A stretch of 13,532 nucleotides of DNA from Veillonella sp. Its GTDB lineage: Bacteria; Bacillota; Negativicutes; Veillonellales; Veillonellaceae. Every line of letters starts with the position of its first letter. Position 1 is the stretch's first letter. The notes under the pieces were generated by a model that was not told the DNA's origin, did no database searches, and saw only the letters and a list, made by a program, of their open reading frames with translations. Below are positions 12,992-13,532 of this stretch, piece by piece. The position numbers were made by a program, and so were the translations under genes. The stretch covers positions 1 to 13,532 of the forward strand of contig NZ_DXLG01000040.1 of the NCBI RefSeq assembly GCF_019414865.1, in the 5' to 3' direction.

Positions 12992-13076
12992 CCTTGATGG
13001 TCTAGAATATAATAATATAGGCTAAACGATCTTTGATCATATCCCCTTTGAGGGATTAGAAATAGGAGGGGTTATT

Positions 13077-13523
13077 ATGGTTACCTACAAAACTATTGTC
13101 GTACCTACTGATGGTTCTGAAAATGCTAAACGTGCGTTGGAACATGCTCTCGCTGTAGCGGACCGCAACCATGCTGAATTGATTATTGTTCACGTTGCAA
13201 ATATTGTGTCTGCTATTTCCAATTTCGATCAAACACCAATTTCCGGTGGCTACGTATCTGAACAAATTGCGGAAGATATGGAAGAAACTGGTAAAGAAAT
13301 TCTTAACGATGTAGTGAAAGAAATTCCTACAGGCGTAAAAGTTAAAAGCGTATTCGAAGTTGGCTCCCCTGGTCCTGCATTGTTGGCAGTAGCTAAAAAA
13401 TACAATGCTGATCTTATCGTAATGGGTAGCCGTGGCCTTGGTCCATTGAAAGGCTTGTTCATGGGTAGCGTAAGTAGCTATGTAACTAGTCACTCCACTT
13501 GCCCTGTATTAATCATTAAATAA
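13077..13523 (+). CDS. Universal stress protein (UspA family)
   Basis: A 148-aa cytoplasmic single-domain Usp, expected to dimerise and bind ATP. The first strand IVVPTDGSE (7-15) carries the conserved Asp of the nucleotide pocket. The ATP-binding motif G-2x-G-9x-G-(S/T) is complete in GSRGLGPLKGLFMGS, followed by VTSHSTCPVLIIK, the usual C-terminus. The length is standard for the family. The ATG has a strong SD (AGGAGGGG, 13065-13072). Its own promoter region lies at 12952-12960. The ATP-binding rather than non-ATP-binding subtype is supported by the intact glycine motif. Its physiological trigger is not evident from the sequence. The complete gene ends 9 nt before the window edge. Confidence 0.93.
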   Translation: MVTYKTIVVPTDGSENAKRALEHALAVADRNHAELIIVHVANIVSAISNFDQTPISGGYVSEQIAEDMEETGKEILNDVVKEIPTGVKVKSVFEVGSPGPALLAVAKKYNADLIVMGSRGLGPLKGLFMGSVSSYVTSHSTCPVLIIK

Positions 13524-13532
13524 TTCATATCC

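Noticed and set aside
13056..13493. 145-codon minus-strand frame opposite the universal stress gene
   Set aside because: It is antisense to a clear UspA-family gene, its composition is implausible, and no RBS is seen.

Overview
The window looks like chromosomal DNA from a Negativicute (Bacillota with an outer membrane), most likely Veillonella or a close relative. The reasons are the AT-rich sequence with strong AGGAGG ribosome-binding sites, a glmS ribozyme (a Bacillota trait) in front of glmS, a secreted adhesin-like beta-helix protein, and a typical house-keeping gene set. The genus call is an inference from general familiarity, not from a search. No transposase, phage gene, CRISPR array, tRNA or rRNA was seen.

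Layout. (1) 111-3229: a COG2509-type FAD-dependent oxidoreductase, then glmM (phosphoglucosamine mutase) behind its own extended -10 promoter. (2) 3230-3640: a gene-poor stretch with a small hairpin, an 18-bp perfect inverted repeat, a 43-codon membrane-peptide ORF and a bidirectional terminator. (3) 3641-5023, minus strand: an exported beta-helix, adhesin-like protein with no visible barrel or anchor. (4) 5024-5572: a 549-nt gene-free region holding a probable minus-strand promoter, the glmS promoter, a well-conserved glmS ribozyme, a 13-bp tandem repeat and a GC hairpin before the glmS start. (5) 5573-8963: glmS, a UUCG-capped terminator, trpS, and a small two-helix membrane protein of unknown function. 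(6) 8964-12907: a promoter with dyad symmetry, then a polar amino-acid ABC importer (lipoprotein binding protein, permease, ATPase), tightly followed by an exported 423-aa protein of unknown function. (7) 12908-13532: an extended -10 promoter with a 5' hairpin, and a universal stress protein.

How the genes work together. GlmS makes glucosamine-6-phosphate from fructose-6-phosphate and glutamine, and GlmM converts it to glucosamine-1-phosphate, the route to UDP-GlcNAc for peptidoglycan and lipid A. The ribozyme lets glucosamine-6-phosphate shut down glmS mRNA. The ABC operon imports an amino acid. A strong hairpin sits between the binding-protein and permease genes, which probably keeps the binding protein in excess. 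The last gene of that operon starts 8 nt after the ATPase stop and is the best candidate for an undescribed component.

Most of the window is ordinary core genome. The points most worth a second look are the orphan exported protein attached to the ABC importer, the 43-codon ORF with the nearby long inverted repeat, the tandem repeat between ribozyme and glmS, the barrel-less beta-helix protein, and recurrent TTGTG half-sites at the glmM promoter.
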